This document shows, one piece after another, positions 27,397-35,725 of a DNA stretch of 64,000 nt. Source of the stretch: Vallitalea guaymasensis. GTDB lineage: Bacteria; Bacillota; Clostridia; Lachnospirales; Vallitaleaceae. Each line of letters starts with the position of its first letter. Position 1 is the first letter of the stretch. The stretch lies in NCBI RefSeq assembly GCF_018141425.1, contig NZ_CP058561.1, forward strand, positions 2,728,001 through 2,792,000, written 5' to 3'. A program made the translations under genes and the position numbers. The notes under the pieces were generated by a model. It worked only from the letters and a program-made list of their open reading frames with translations, had not been told where the DNA came from and did no database searches.

Positions 27397-28439
27397 GCCT
27401 GGTAATTTAATATCACCCAATAATCTTTTTTGAGATTCAATGGATGAGTGAATGTAGGTATCCGTTGTTATTTTGGTTGTTGAGTGGCCTAACTTATCAG
27501 CTACAGTCTTTAAGTCCTTTCCCTTATTAAATAGTATAGTTACGTGAGTATGCCTTAATCCATGGAACGATATGTGGTAGTTATATTTCCTAGCAATTAT
27601 GGTAAACCTTTTACCTAATGTGACAGGATTTATAAATCGTCCGTCTGGTCGCCTGCAAAAGAATCCACTATCTATATATTGAGGACCATATTTGAGTTGT
27701 TGTTCTTTTCTTTGAATTAGATACTGCTTTAGTATTCTTGATACATCAGGGAATATATATACAGGTCTAGTACTTCTATGTGTTTTAGTAGAGTCTAGAG
27801 TCCATTTTTTTTCTATATACACCAAGTTATCCTTAACATAAATTTCGTTACGATCTAAATGAATATTATAGTCTTGTAAGCCACAAATTTCACCTTCACG
27901 CATACCAGTAGTACCAGCTAATAATACAGGTATGAAATAATCGGTATTTTTGAATATATGAAATAATCTATAGAATTGTTCTTCTGTTATAAATTTTGTT
28001 TCAGGGGTTGTTGCTTTTGGCGGTTGTACGCTTTGAGCATAGTTGAAAAGAATCATTTGCCAACCAACCGCATGTTTGAACATTTGATGTAATAACCGAT
28101 GATGTTTAAGTGCTGTTGTACCAGAAAGCCAGCACCACCTATTACTTTAGGTTTAGTTAAATGAGTATAGTAATTTTGAAGAATTATAGGTTTAATTTCT
28201 TTAATGTTCATATCCCCAAAGTATGGTATTATATGATTCTTCATCATCAGTCTATATCTTTTTTGGGTATTTAGTTTTACGTTTAAAACGACATAGTTGT
28301 CATACCAAATCTCGCAATATTGTCTCATTGTTATATGACCACTTAAAAGATGCTTATTTTTTTCGTGCTCATTCAAGTATTCTCGCATAGCATTATTAGC
28401 TTCCTTTTTAGTCGCGTATGGACCTTTTAGATAAACTCT
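27382..28439 (-). pseudogene. int: Tyrosine-recombinase integrase, frameshifted and 5'-truncated
   Basis: The catalytic domain is intact, with Arg in GTTGMREGEICGL, the HGLRHTH box, GHSTTKIT and the Tyr in TDTYIHSS. The core-binding domain (MRQYCEIWYDNYV...IIPYFGDMNIKEI) is in another frame. The two join if one A is restored in an A run near 28100, giving VQQHLK-HHRLLHQMFKHA. Upstream, readable sequence (YLKGPYATKKEANNA) stops soon; the usual N-terminal arm-binding half is missing, and the frame runs into the repressor remnant. The gene would have excised and integrated the element at tRNA-Ser. In its present state it should be inactive. Confidence 0.88.
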
Positions 28440-28700
28440 TTATCTAAATACCATTTTATTAATTGTGTCAAATCTTGTCTTTGTTTTTCATTGAGCTTAT
28501 CGCTATGTTCTTCTAACAATGAATATGCTTCTGTTAAATTTTTTTCAACTTTATTAGAATACCCTTTACTTTCATGAAATGTTATATTAACGTCTTCAAT
28601 GCCTTTACCAGAAGTAAAGTACTCTACATCAACATTAAATATAATGCTAATTTATTAAGTAGATCAGTATCAGGTTTTCTATAATTATGTTCTAGTGAAC
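28427..28700 (-). pseudogene. Remnant of a phage-type (CI-like) repressor
   Basis: Minus-strand translation gives HSSLEHNYRKPDTDLLNKLA, then after restoring one T a NVDVEYFTSGKGIED stretch, and ends in QRQDLTQLIKWYLDKEFI. This is the pattern of an XRE helix-turn-helix repressor: the end of the HTH, then the linker. The N-terminus and part of the HTH are missing beyond ~28700. Its stop overlaps the truncated start of the integrase, so a deletion appears to have removed the region between them. Confidence 0.6.
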
Positions 28701-28750
28701 TGTGCCATAGCTATAGAGAAAAGGGTAAGAGCAAGAAGAAACAAATTGTT

Positions 28751-29362
28751 TTGTTTTCAGCCGATTACTATAGACTTGTTGAAGAAAAATGGTTTTGTTT
28801 ATGGGATTATATGTGGTTAGAAAATCCTAAAAGAAATCAAGTCTTTACTTCTTTTTGCTCGTTTGTTGGAATTGAATTTGATAATATGTATGACTTTATA
28901 GAATCGAAAGTAGAAAGAGTAAGAAAACCATTAATCAAAGAATACAAGCAGACAGAGGAATACAAGACTAGCAAAAAGCATGATGGAATAATCACAGCAC
29001 ACCGTAAGGCTAAAAAAGAGTTTGAGGAAAAGTATGGAACTTGTACATATGATATGTGCTACACCGTATTTGGAGAGTTATGGAACACAAAAAAACTTGA
29101 ACAAATAAAGGCTATTTATAAAACTAAACAGAAATATAAAGAGCAGTATAGTAACTATTACAACAATAACAGCTACAGTAATAGCAATTATGATTACAGT
29201 AGCTTATTCTCAGCAACATCAGCTTATACAGACAAAGAGAAGGACATGCTTAAAACTATCTATAAACGAATGGCTACAGTATTTCATCCAGACAATAAAA
29301 ATGGTGATGAAGGAATAATGAAATTTATCAATTCTAAGTTAAAAAACGAATGGGGTATATAG
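28751..29362 (+). CDS. J-domain-like protein, probably 5'-truncated
   Basis: The C-terminal ~50 residues resemble a DnaJ J-domain, with the HPD motif in ATVFHPDNKNGDEGIMKFIN. The middle is a charged helical region followed by an Asn/Tyr/Ser-rich linker (SNYYNNNSYSNSNYDYSS). The annotated start is a TTG without a ribosome site. The same frame is open back to about 28695 (HSYREKGKSKKKQIV), so the original N-terminus was probably lost at the junction with the repressor remnant. J-domain proteins recruit DnaK; the client here is unknown. Confidence 0.55.
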   Translation: MFSADYYRLVEEKWFCLWDYMWLENPKRNQVFTSFCSFVGIEFDNMYDFIESKVERVRKPLIKEYKQTEEYKTSKKHDGIITAHRKAKKEFEEKYGTCTYDMCYTVFGELWNTKKLEQIKAIYKTKQKYKEQYSNYYNNNSYSNSNYDYSSLFSATSAYTDKEKDMLKTIYKRMATVFHPDNKNGDEGIMKFINSKLKNEWGI

Positions 29363-29467
29363 TGGATACTAAGTAATTTATCCAGTATCTACAAAAGGAA
29401 GGAGATAATATGGTTATTAATGCAAAAAAATAAGACCTACATTCAAAACATAGATATGATACCAGCC

Positions 29468-29511
29468 AAGATAGGCTATATAACTCCGACAAGTCTATTA
29501 TAGCCTATCTT
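29468..29511. repeat. 13-bp inverted repeat in decayed region
   Basis: AAGATAGGCTATA and TATAGCCTATCTT are exact complements 18 bases apart. No T run follows. The surrounding 29363-29804 contains only broken coding remnants. Confidence 0.55.
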
Positions 29512-29569
29512 GACAAGAAAAACAATATCAAATTAAGGTTAAGACTTTGATTAACAAATGAGGTGATAA

Positions 29570-29680
29570 ATGTTGAAGGGCTGTATCTTAATAAGTAGAA
29601 CAATTATTGAAAGTAAAATATGGCAGAAACCACCTCTTTACATAAAGGTATGGCTAACAGTATTTGTCCTGAACCTCTAA
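29570..29680 (+). pseudogene. Stub of a DnaD-like replication protein
   Basis: A 36-residue reading frame with a good ribosome site (GAGGTGAT) contains SRTIIESKIWQKPPLYIKVW. This resembles the N-terminus of DnaD-domain phage replisome organisers (SRKIxESxIWxKPPLYLKVW). It stops where the family normally continues. I read it as the remains of the element's replication gene. Confidence 0.5.
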
Positions 29681-29804
29681 TGCCAAATGGTAACACAACT
29701 TAAAGTAAAAAAGAATCGTGATGGTGGCAAGGGAATTGTAGATATGACATACATAAAAGAAAGATTAGTATTCAAGGAGAGTTAATTAATGGATATTAGC
29801 ATAC

Positions 29805-30044
29805 TTGGAGAAATTAGAAACGATACAGATGTATTATGTTAGAGCATATAAAGGAAACGCATATAGTGACAGTGAAATAAAGTCAACAAAATGCTTGATA
29901 AAAAATCATGATTTTTATGATGTTGTTAATAATGAATCAGTAACTTTTAAATACCAATTATCTCCAGAAGAAAAGCCGACTTGTTATAAAAATAATTATA
30001 GCGTTAATTACTATAATGGCAGAACCTATCCTGTATTTATTTAA
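29805..30044 (+). CDS. Hypothetical protein, uncertain
   Basis: A ~79-residue frame with no recognised motif; it is rich in Tyr, Asn and Lys (MYYVRAYKGNAYSDSEIKS). The start is unclear. It lies in a region of broken genes and may itself be a remnant. Confidence 0.3.
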   Translation: MEKLETIQMYYVRAYKGNAYSDSEIKSTKCLIKNHDFYDVVNNESVTFKYQLSPEEKPTCYKNNYSVNYYNGRTYPVFI

Positions 30045-30368
30045 CCTATAGAGAGTCGATGGTTCCTCAAAAGAACCACTGACTTATGCCACCTAAATTT
30101 TAAGAGGGCTATAACTCAAGGTCGGTTTTAACAAATGACCTTTGAATTGTTAGACGACTTGAAGGCTAAAGATTCGGACTGTTTAAAAGTAAACATAAAT
30201 GGATATACTGTATAATGTCTACTACATAAAAAGTGGTGACATTGTATGTCACTCTTGACATAATATAATATTTTGAGTATTATTAAAGTGTACCCCATTT
30301 GTACTCCAATGCAATAAATAAAAAGTAAGCAATTAGCCGAGCAATTGGCGATCATTTTATATTAAAGA

Positions 30369-30413
30369 AAAATAATCACAGTCCTACTGGCAGGCAGGTG
30401 TGATTATTTTTTT
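30369..30413. terminator. Terminator hairpin at the 3' end of the toxin gene
   Basis: AATAATCACA pairs with TGTGATTATT across a loop containing CCTGCC/GGCAGG elements. A T run follows on the plus strand, and a shorter T-rich stretch on the minus strand, so it can work both ways. It overlaps the toxin stop codon. Confidence 0.75.
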
Positions 30414-30493
30414 GTCGTTTTAGTTGTATTTATAATTGCAATGACAAGCATTGCAAATAGTATCATAAGAGATAAACACTCATAAATAGACAT
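30404..30493 (-). CDS. Type I toxin, Hol-Tox/TxpA-like hydrophobic peptide (29 aa)
   Basis: A 29-residue peptide with the pattern of Firmicute Hol-Tox/TxpA toxins: start MSIYECLSLMILFAMLVIAI, one membrane helix, then a Thr/Lys-rich tail (TTKTTKK). The very strong AAGGGGGTGA ribosome site five bases before the ATG is typical of these genes. So is the hairpin terminator directly over the stop codon. Such peptides damage the membrane unless an antisense RNA silences the mRNA. The antitoxin RNA is not obvious; it could run on the plus strand into the shared terminator. The locus may have helped the element to persist. Confidence 0.75.
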   Translation of the reverse strand: MSIYECLSLMILFAMLVIAIINTTKTTKK

Positions 30494-30735
30494 AAGCGTC
30501 ACCCCCTTATCTTTAGTGGGAGTATCGCCAATCACCCTGCATAATTGCTTACTTAAAATCTATTATACACCATAGTTTATCTCCTGTACAAGATAAATTG
30601 AAATAACAATAGCCTACCTAGCAACGATTTTCCGATTTGGAAGCATAATATCAATTGAAGGTAGGTCTTTTAAGTTAATTACATATAATAGTTCTATTTA
30701 TTACTATTTACTAAAAGAAAATTTAGTACAGATAT

Positions 30736-30776
30736 AAACCTACTTCATTAATTAGGGGTAGGTTTTATTTTTTTTT
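30736..30776 (+). terminator. Terminator hairpin
   Basis: AAACCTAC pairs with GTAGGTTT across a 14-base loop, followed by TATTTTTTTT. It lies upstream of the unknown operon. The gap 30494-30928 otherwise shows no gene. Confidence 0.65.
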
Positions 30777-30928
30777 GCACAAAAATAAATTAAGTCGTGG
30801 TAATGTCGTTTAGTTATGGGGCATACTAAAAAAATACTGCTCAAACTATTTGAAATAATTGAATTCTGATGTATAATAATCAACAACATAAAAAAATATC
30901 ATAAATTAATATATAAGGGGAGAGGAGT

Positions 30929-31483
30929 ATGATAAATTTATTAGAGCAAAGAGGTGGACTAGATATGCTAAAAACACTTTTTTTATATCTCAAAACATCT
31001 AATGATGCTTGTAGTGGTAGTAAGTATATTTATTCCTTTAGTAATAGGAAAATAGTGGGCGTTGATGTAGAACGATATAATACCAAGAGTAGTAGATACT
31101 CTCTGCAACATGAATGCAAAATTAACCCCTATAAGTTGTCTAATGAGATATTTAGTAATTTATTTAATTATGGAATAAATAATGCTAACCATATTAGAAT
31201 AACAAATATTGAAATGCAAGACTTTGAGAGTGATGACATAGAAGAACTTCATATATTATTAGAGAACTTGCTATACAATCGCTATGATAATATAATTGCT
31301 AACTTGAACTATATTATTGATGTTTATGATGCTAAATTAATGAGTATTACCTTCAAATACAAAGGATATGACATTAAATTAGGAAGTGAAGGTGTGGTTC
31401 GAATCGATGCACCAAATGAGGTCTTTTCTGATTTTTTATATGATAAAGAGATCAATTCATTAATATTAGGTGCGAGATTATGA
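30929..31483 (+). CDS. Protein of unknown function (first gene of the unknown operon)
   Basis: I do not recognise this 184-aa protein. A strong GGGGAGAGGAG site precedes ATG 30929; ATG 30965 is an internal alternative. The sequence is mixed alpha/beta without membrane helix, signal peptide or obvious catalytic motif. It contains SNRKIVGVDVERY and a C-terminal TFKYKGYDIKLGSEGVVRID. Its stop overlaps the next start (ATGA), so the two are translationally coupled. Confidence 0.7.
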   Translation: MINLLEQRGGLDMLKTLFLYLKTSNDACSGSKYIYSFSNRKIVGVDVERYNTKSSRYSLQHECKINPYKLSNEIFSNLFNYGINNANHIRITNIEMQDFESDDIEELHILLENLLYNRYDNIIANLNYIIDVYDAKLMSITFKYKGYDIKLGSEGVVRIDAPNEVFSDFLYDKEINSLILGARL

Positions 31484-32120
31484 TTAAACTATTTAGGGAT
31501 ATATCAAAGAATGGGTTGCTAAAAGAATTTATTAGGGTAATATTGCTTAATATCTTTTATATTCTTTTTGCAGGATCTGTAGGTAAATTTTTAGGTTTTT
31601 GCAGATTTTTACTAAACCAATATGTGTACAGGCTAAAATAATGAATACAGTTACTGACGATAGAACATATTTGGTACAAGGCAAATACAATGAATATAAT
31701 CAAATGATTTTAGTATTAGAAGTATGTGATGTAATTAGCAAATGGAAAAAAGTAGCCTTGTGGTACATAAATAAAAAGGGTTCTCTGTGGGTTGATATTT
31801 GCATTGAAGATAATAAGAAAAGTATGATACTTGCTCCGATAGCTGTATATAGCGACGAATATAATATTCATGAGTATGGATTTACGTATAATATATCAAA
31901 AGCAATATTGAACAATTTAAAGCATAGTGAAGAGACTAGGTATGAAGTGAAATTTCAGGCAAATCTAAATAGTGATGCAAATCAAATTGCTACTACGAAT
32001 TGTACAAAGACTATAATTCCTAGAATCTGTGTAGAAAACGCAAATGGATTCATTCTATCTAAATTAATTAAATTAAATACTAATGATAAACCTTTTAAAG
32101 TGGTTTATAAATACAATTAG
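31480..32120 (+). pseudogene. Protein of unknown function, apparently frameshifted (second gene of the operon)
   Basis: Translation from ATG 31480, which overlaps the previous stop, gives a 53-residue piece with one membrane helix (IRVILLNIFYILFAGSVGKF). It ends at ~31640. A second frame, open from 31599 to 32120, gives a 173-residue soluble piece (QIFTKPICVQAKIMNTVTDD...). Joining them near 31590 needs one indel in the T-rich GGTAAATTTTTAGG. The downstream piece has no ribosome site of its own. No known domain is seen. Alternatively these are two real genes, the first a tiny membrane protein. Confidence 0.5.
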
Positions 32121-32130
32121 GAGGCATTTT

Positions 32131-32919
32131 GTGAATAGTGTAATATGGAAATTAGATAAAACAATAGATGAGATATATGATTTATTAGAAAAAACTAGGT
32201 GCATTGAATCCGATCACAATAATCCTAGTGTTAATCTTACTTATGAATGGAAAAATAAAAATAAACAAAAAATATCTAATTATGATTGTGTTACTGCAAT
32301 GGCGTGTTTGGATAAGTTCACTGGTTTTAAAGTAAATACAAGTTATAGTCATGCTTTGTTTTTGGAATATAATAACTCAACGTATTGTAATATAATAGGG
32401 GTTAAAGGTGTTGAAGCTCGGATAAGAACTAAGTTAATGGAAAAAGGCAAATATTCGCCTTGGGGTAAATTAATGTTTAAAAATATAGATGGGTATACAT
32501 TCGAAAAAGATTTTTTCTACTGGTTATTAAGTAAAAAAGGGGAAAAAATAGGAAGTAATAATATTACAATATTAGATATAAGTGAATTTCAATGTAACAC
32601 AGATCGAAATGCTGACAATTATAGTGGTGTATCAAGATATGGAAACATTGATAACAAACCACCCTTACAAGCGTTAATAAGTGCTTATGAAGATATAAGT
32701 AGTTTGCAAATGCATATTAAAAAGAATAATAATCAATATGTCTTTAGATTAGATAATGATGGAAGAGTAGATATAAAATTAGAAAGCTGTGGAGAGTTCG
32801 CCACTCAAAATCCACAGCAATTAAGTATTTTTGAAGCAGTTATTCATATTTATTATACTATTATACCATTGCTGCGACAGCAATACAATAAAGATATGCA
32901 AAATAGATGGAAGGTATGA
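32131..32919 (+). pseudogene. Protein of unknown function, 3' end displaced by insertion sequences (third gene of the operon)
   Basis: GTG 32131 is the likely start, six bases after AGGAGG; the frame is open further upstream but overlaps the previous gene. The 262-residue remaining product has no motif I recognise; the start is DKTIDEIYDLLEKTR and the middle is polar. The last codons lie in the 27-bp target duplication of the IS1202-like element. On the far side of that element (from 34742) the frame continues (RWKDTILQSLIQDNAISLIS...MSIDDIQKL) until the IS1182-like remnant. The true C-terminus is therefore lost. Confidence 0.65.
32888..32914 (+). repeat. 27-bp target-site duplication, left copy
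   Basis: 27 bases identical to 34715-34741, flanking the IS1202-like element. Confidence 0.9.
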
Positions 32920-33046
32920 TTGATTTATGATAATGTCTTAGTGTACCACAATTGATTATGTCCTATTTTTTTTAATTATGGTATATAATAAAACCTCATG
33001 TATTTTATAGGCAGAGGTGATTATCATTAGAAAGGTAGACTTAAAC

Positions 33047-34456
33047 ATGACAGAACAATATAAATATGAAATTATTAAAAGATTAGTTGAAACTAAAGGG
33101 AACAAGGACAATGCAGCTCTGAAACTAGGCTGTACTAGACGAAATATAAATCGTTTAATCAAAGGTTATTTAGATCAAGGAAAGATTTTCTTTATCCATG
33201 GTAATCGTGGTCGTAAACCATCACATACAATAGAAGACAATATCAAAGAAAATATCTTAAATCTTTATCGAACAAAATATTATAACACAAACTTCACTCA
33301 TTATTGTGAGTTGCTAGAAGAGCATGAAAAAATCAAGGTTTCTGTAAGTACTGTACAAAACATTCTTATGTCTGAAGGGATGCTTTCACCTAAAGCTAGA
33401 CGTGTTACTAAAAAGAGAATGCGTCTTAAGTTGAAAAAACAAAGAAATGCTACTAAATCAAAGAAAGAGGTTGCTAAAATTACAGAAAACATAGTTGCTC
33501 TTGAAGATGCTCATCCTCGTAGACCACGCTGTGCTTTTTTAGGTGAGATGATTCAAATGGATGCTTCTGTACACTTTTGGTTTGGGGATAAAAAAACTCA
33601 TCTACATATTGCTGTTGATGATGCTACAGGAACTGTTGTTGGAGCATATTTTGATAGACAAGAAACGTTGAAAGGCTACTATAATGTTTTTCATCAGATT
33701 TTAAATAATCATGGTATTCCCTATATGTTTTATACTGATAGACGTACTGTCTTTGAATATAGGCAAAAAAAATCTCCTTCTCTTGAAAAGGATACTTTTA
33801 CTCAGTTTGGTTATGCTTGTAAACAGTTAGGGGTCGAAATCAGAACAACCAGCAATCCACAAGCCAAAGGTCGCGTAGAACGAATGTTCCAAACATTACA
33901 ATCACGCCTACCAATCGAATTAAGATTAGCAGGCGCAACAACCATAGAACAAGCAAATATATTTTTGGACTCCTACATACAAAAATATAATGCTAAATTT
34001 GCTCTGCCTCTTAATAATATCAAATCTGTTTTTGAAAAACAACCCGATAATGAAAAAATTAATCTTACTCTTGCAGTTCTTGTAAATCGTAAGATTGATA
34101 ATGGTCACTGTATCAGATTAAACAAAAAGTATTATAAACCTATAGATTCTAATGGCTACCCTGTTTATTACCATAAAGGTACACTGGCTCTAGTTATTAA
34201 ATCTTTTGATGGACAACTATTTACAAGCATAGGAGAAAAAGTATACACTCTAGACGAGATACCAGAACATGAATATACATCAAGAAATTTCCATTACCCC
34301 CAAAGCACTGAAAAACCTCGCAAAAGATATATTCCACCAATGTCTCATCCGTGGAAAAAGAGTACTTTTACAAAGTTTGTTAAAAAGCAAAAACACTATT
34401 ATGAACAATCCTTTGAGTCTGCAATGTACTCCCAAGCTTTGACCATTGCTAAATAA
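33047..34456 (+). CDS. DDE transposase of the IS1202/ISNCY group
   Basis: The protein (~470 aa) has an N-terminal helix-turn-helix (NAALKLGCTRRNINRLIKGY), then an rve-type integrase core. The catalytic residues are readable: Asp in IQMDASVHFWF, Asp in FYTDRRTVFEY and Glu in AKGRVERMFQTLQ. A C-terminal DNA-binding part ends in basic residues. ATG 33047 was chosen; the frame is also open from GTG 33017, which sits within a GAGGTG stretch. The gene looks intact, so the element may be active or recently arrived. Confidence 0.9.
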   Translation: MTEQYKYEIIKRLVETKGNKDNAALKLGCTRRNINRLIKGYLDQGKIFFIHGNRGRKPSHTIEDNIKENILNLYRTKYYNTNFTHYCELLEEHEKIKVSVSTVQNILMSEGMLSPKARRVTKKRMRLKLKKQRNATKSKKEVAKITENIVALEDAHPRRPRCAFLGEMIQMDASVHFWFGDKKTHLHIAVDDATGTVVGAYFDRQETLKGYYNVFHQILNNHGIPYMFYTDRRTVFEYRQKKSPSLEKDTFTQFGYACKQLGVEIRTTSNPQAKGRVERMFQTLQSRLPIELRLAGATTIEQANIFLDSYIQKYNAKFALPLNNIKSVFEKQPDNEKINLTLAVLVNRKIDNGHCIRLNKKYYKPIDSNGYPVYYHKGTLALVIKSFDGQLFTSIGEKVYTLDEIPEHEYTSRNFHYPQSTEKPRKRYIPPMSHPWKKSTFTKFVKKQKHYYEQSFESAMYSQALTIAK

Positions 34457-34489
34457 AATTCCATAAAAATAGCTTTTATGCCGCGAAAG

Positions 34490-34625
34490 TCTATTTATAA
34501 TGAGAAAATGGCATGTTATGCTTTCTTTACAAGGCATCCCATGCTTTACTTGCTATGCCACAAAACAGGTTAGGGGATGCCTCTGATGCATCAAAACATG
34601 CCATTAGAGGCTCGTTGTAAATAGA
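34490..34625 (+). other. 136-nt hairpin structure in the IS 3' region
   Basis: TCTATTTATAATGAG (34490-34504) pairs with CTCGTTGTAAATAGA (34611-34625) through 15 pairs, two of them G.U. Nested inside are AATGGCATG/CATGCCATT and AAGGCATCCC/GGGGATGCCT. G.U pairs suggest the structure matters as RNA. It lies 34 bases after the transposase stop, inside the element. Confidence 0.6.
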
Positions 34626-34714
34626 ACCGTGGAATAAATGCGGAAGTTATTAAAGCACCTAAAAATCGGTGCTTATATTTTGAAAATTTCGGGACATTTT
34701 CAAAAATGCTTGAC

Positions 34715-34741
34715 ATAAAGATATGCAAAATAGATGGAAGG
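34715..34741 (+). repeat. 27-bp target-site duplication, right copy
   Basis: Identical to 32888-32914. It is followed by the displaced 3' continuation of the interrupted gene (34742 to ~34843). Confidence 0.9.
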
Positions 34742-34843
34742 ATACGATCCTGCAATCGTTAATTCAAGATAATGCTATTTCATTAATCAGTACAATGTTG
34801 GATGAAACAGGTATGTCAATAGATGATATTCAAAAGTTAAGGG

Positions 34844-35648
34844 GCTGTTGCATTAGCCAATAAAATTGGCTAATGCAAGCCTTTTTTTGTGCATTGATTA
34901 ACTTCTTTGACAGCATATCTAATACTAATTTTCAAAAATGGGGTAATTTAATAGACGTTCCAATAAACGTATAAAATATATTGATTCTGTAAAATTTAAA
35001 TACTAAAAACTATGCACTTTTCTTGACTGAGTGTAGATATTTCCCTAGGCGACCATTTTGTATTTTTCGATGTAGTTTATTCATGTTATTTCCTAAGGCG
35101 AGAAAGATACTCTCAGCTAAAACATTCTGTGTACCACGGGTTAAATATCTTCTGAATCCCATATCCTGTTTGATTTGTGCAAAGGAGCCTTCTGCTTGAA
35201 TACTTCTATTTATCCGCAACTCAATACCTTCATCACTAACTATCCGTACCAAATCCTCTTTTCGATATTTCATGAATTCTTTAGAAATCTCTAAGCGTTT
35301 GGTTCTTTCTTCTAACGGTGTTTTACAGTTGCGTCCTTTAATGCACTGGGCTTTATAATTACTATCTTTGCAATCTTCGCATTGATACTGGGTCTTTACC
35401 ATCTGGTATCCTGTTCTACTTTTTCTGTTAATTGTACCTGTTACTTCTAGGCGTTTGCCATTCTTACAAATATAGGTATCTGTATCCTTTTCATAATCCA
35501 TATTTTCTACACGGCTAATATCATTTTTGTATTTTCGCTTCTTTGATATTTCGTAGTTTGCAGGTTTTATAAAAGCTATCTGTCCATTTTTCTCTATAAA
35601 TCCATAATTTTCTTCGCTTTCATATCCTGCATCAGCCACTACTAAATG
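34844..35648 (-). mobile_element. IS1182-like insertion-sequence remnant
   Basis: The left edge begins GGGGCTGTTGCATTAGCC and forms a terminator-like hairpin (TTGCATTAGCCAA/TTGGCTAATGCAA plus T run), typical of IS1182 ends. The other end is missing: transposase sequence stops at ~35648 and unrelated DNA follows. Confidence 0.75.
35010..35648 (-). pseudogene. IS1182-family transposase, C-terminal half only
   Basis: The readable part starts at (L)VVADAGYESEENY, which is the middle of the DDE domain, and continues through a Cys-rich zinc-ribbon-like insert (QCEDCKDSNYKAQCIKGRNC) to the conserved Glu region RSIQAEGSFAQIKQDMGFRRY and LALGNNMNKLHR. The first half, including the first catalytic Asp, is absent, so the gene is dead. 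Confidence 0.85.
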
Positions 35649-35725
35649 TCAAGTTAGGTATAAAAAAATTAATTGTTAGTATTTAAACATTTGATACGAA
35701 ATAGAACGTAGATTTGGAGGTTTTT

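Larger units (their letters stand above)
30323..30554. repeat. Inverted repeat flanking the toxin gene
   Basis: AAGTAAGCAATTA (30323-30335) is the exact complement of 30542-30554, and AATTGGCGAT (30343-30352) matches the complement of 30524-30532 over nine bases. The repeats bracket the toxin gene and its terminator. Confidence 0.75.
32915..34714 (+). mobile_element. IS1202-like insertion sequence (ISNCY group), 1,800 bp
   Basis: The element lies between two perfect 27-bp direct repeats. Its ends are imperfect inverted repeats of ~22 bp (about 15 matches), with ATTTATGATAATGTC on the left and the complement of GACATTTTCAAAAATG on the right. IS1202-type elements are known for ~1.7-1.8 kb length, ~23-bp imperfect ends and unusually long (about 24-29 bp) target duplications, so all three properties agree. 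The single transposase gene and a 3' hairpin are inside. Confidence 0.88.
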
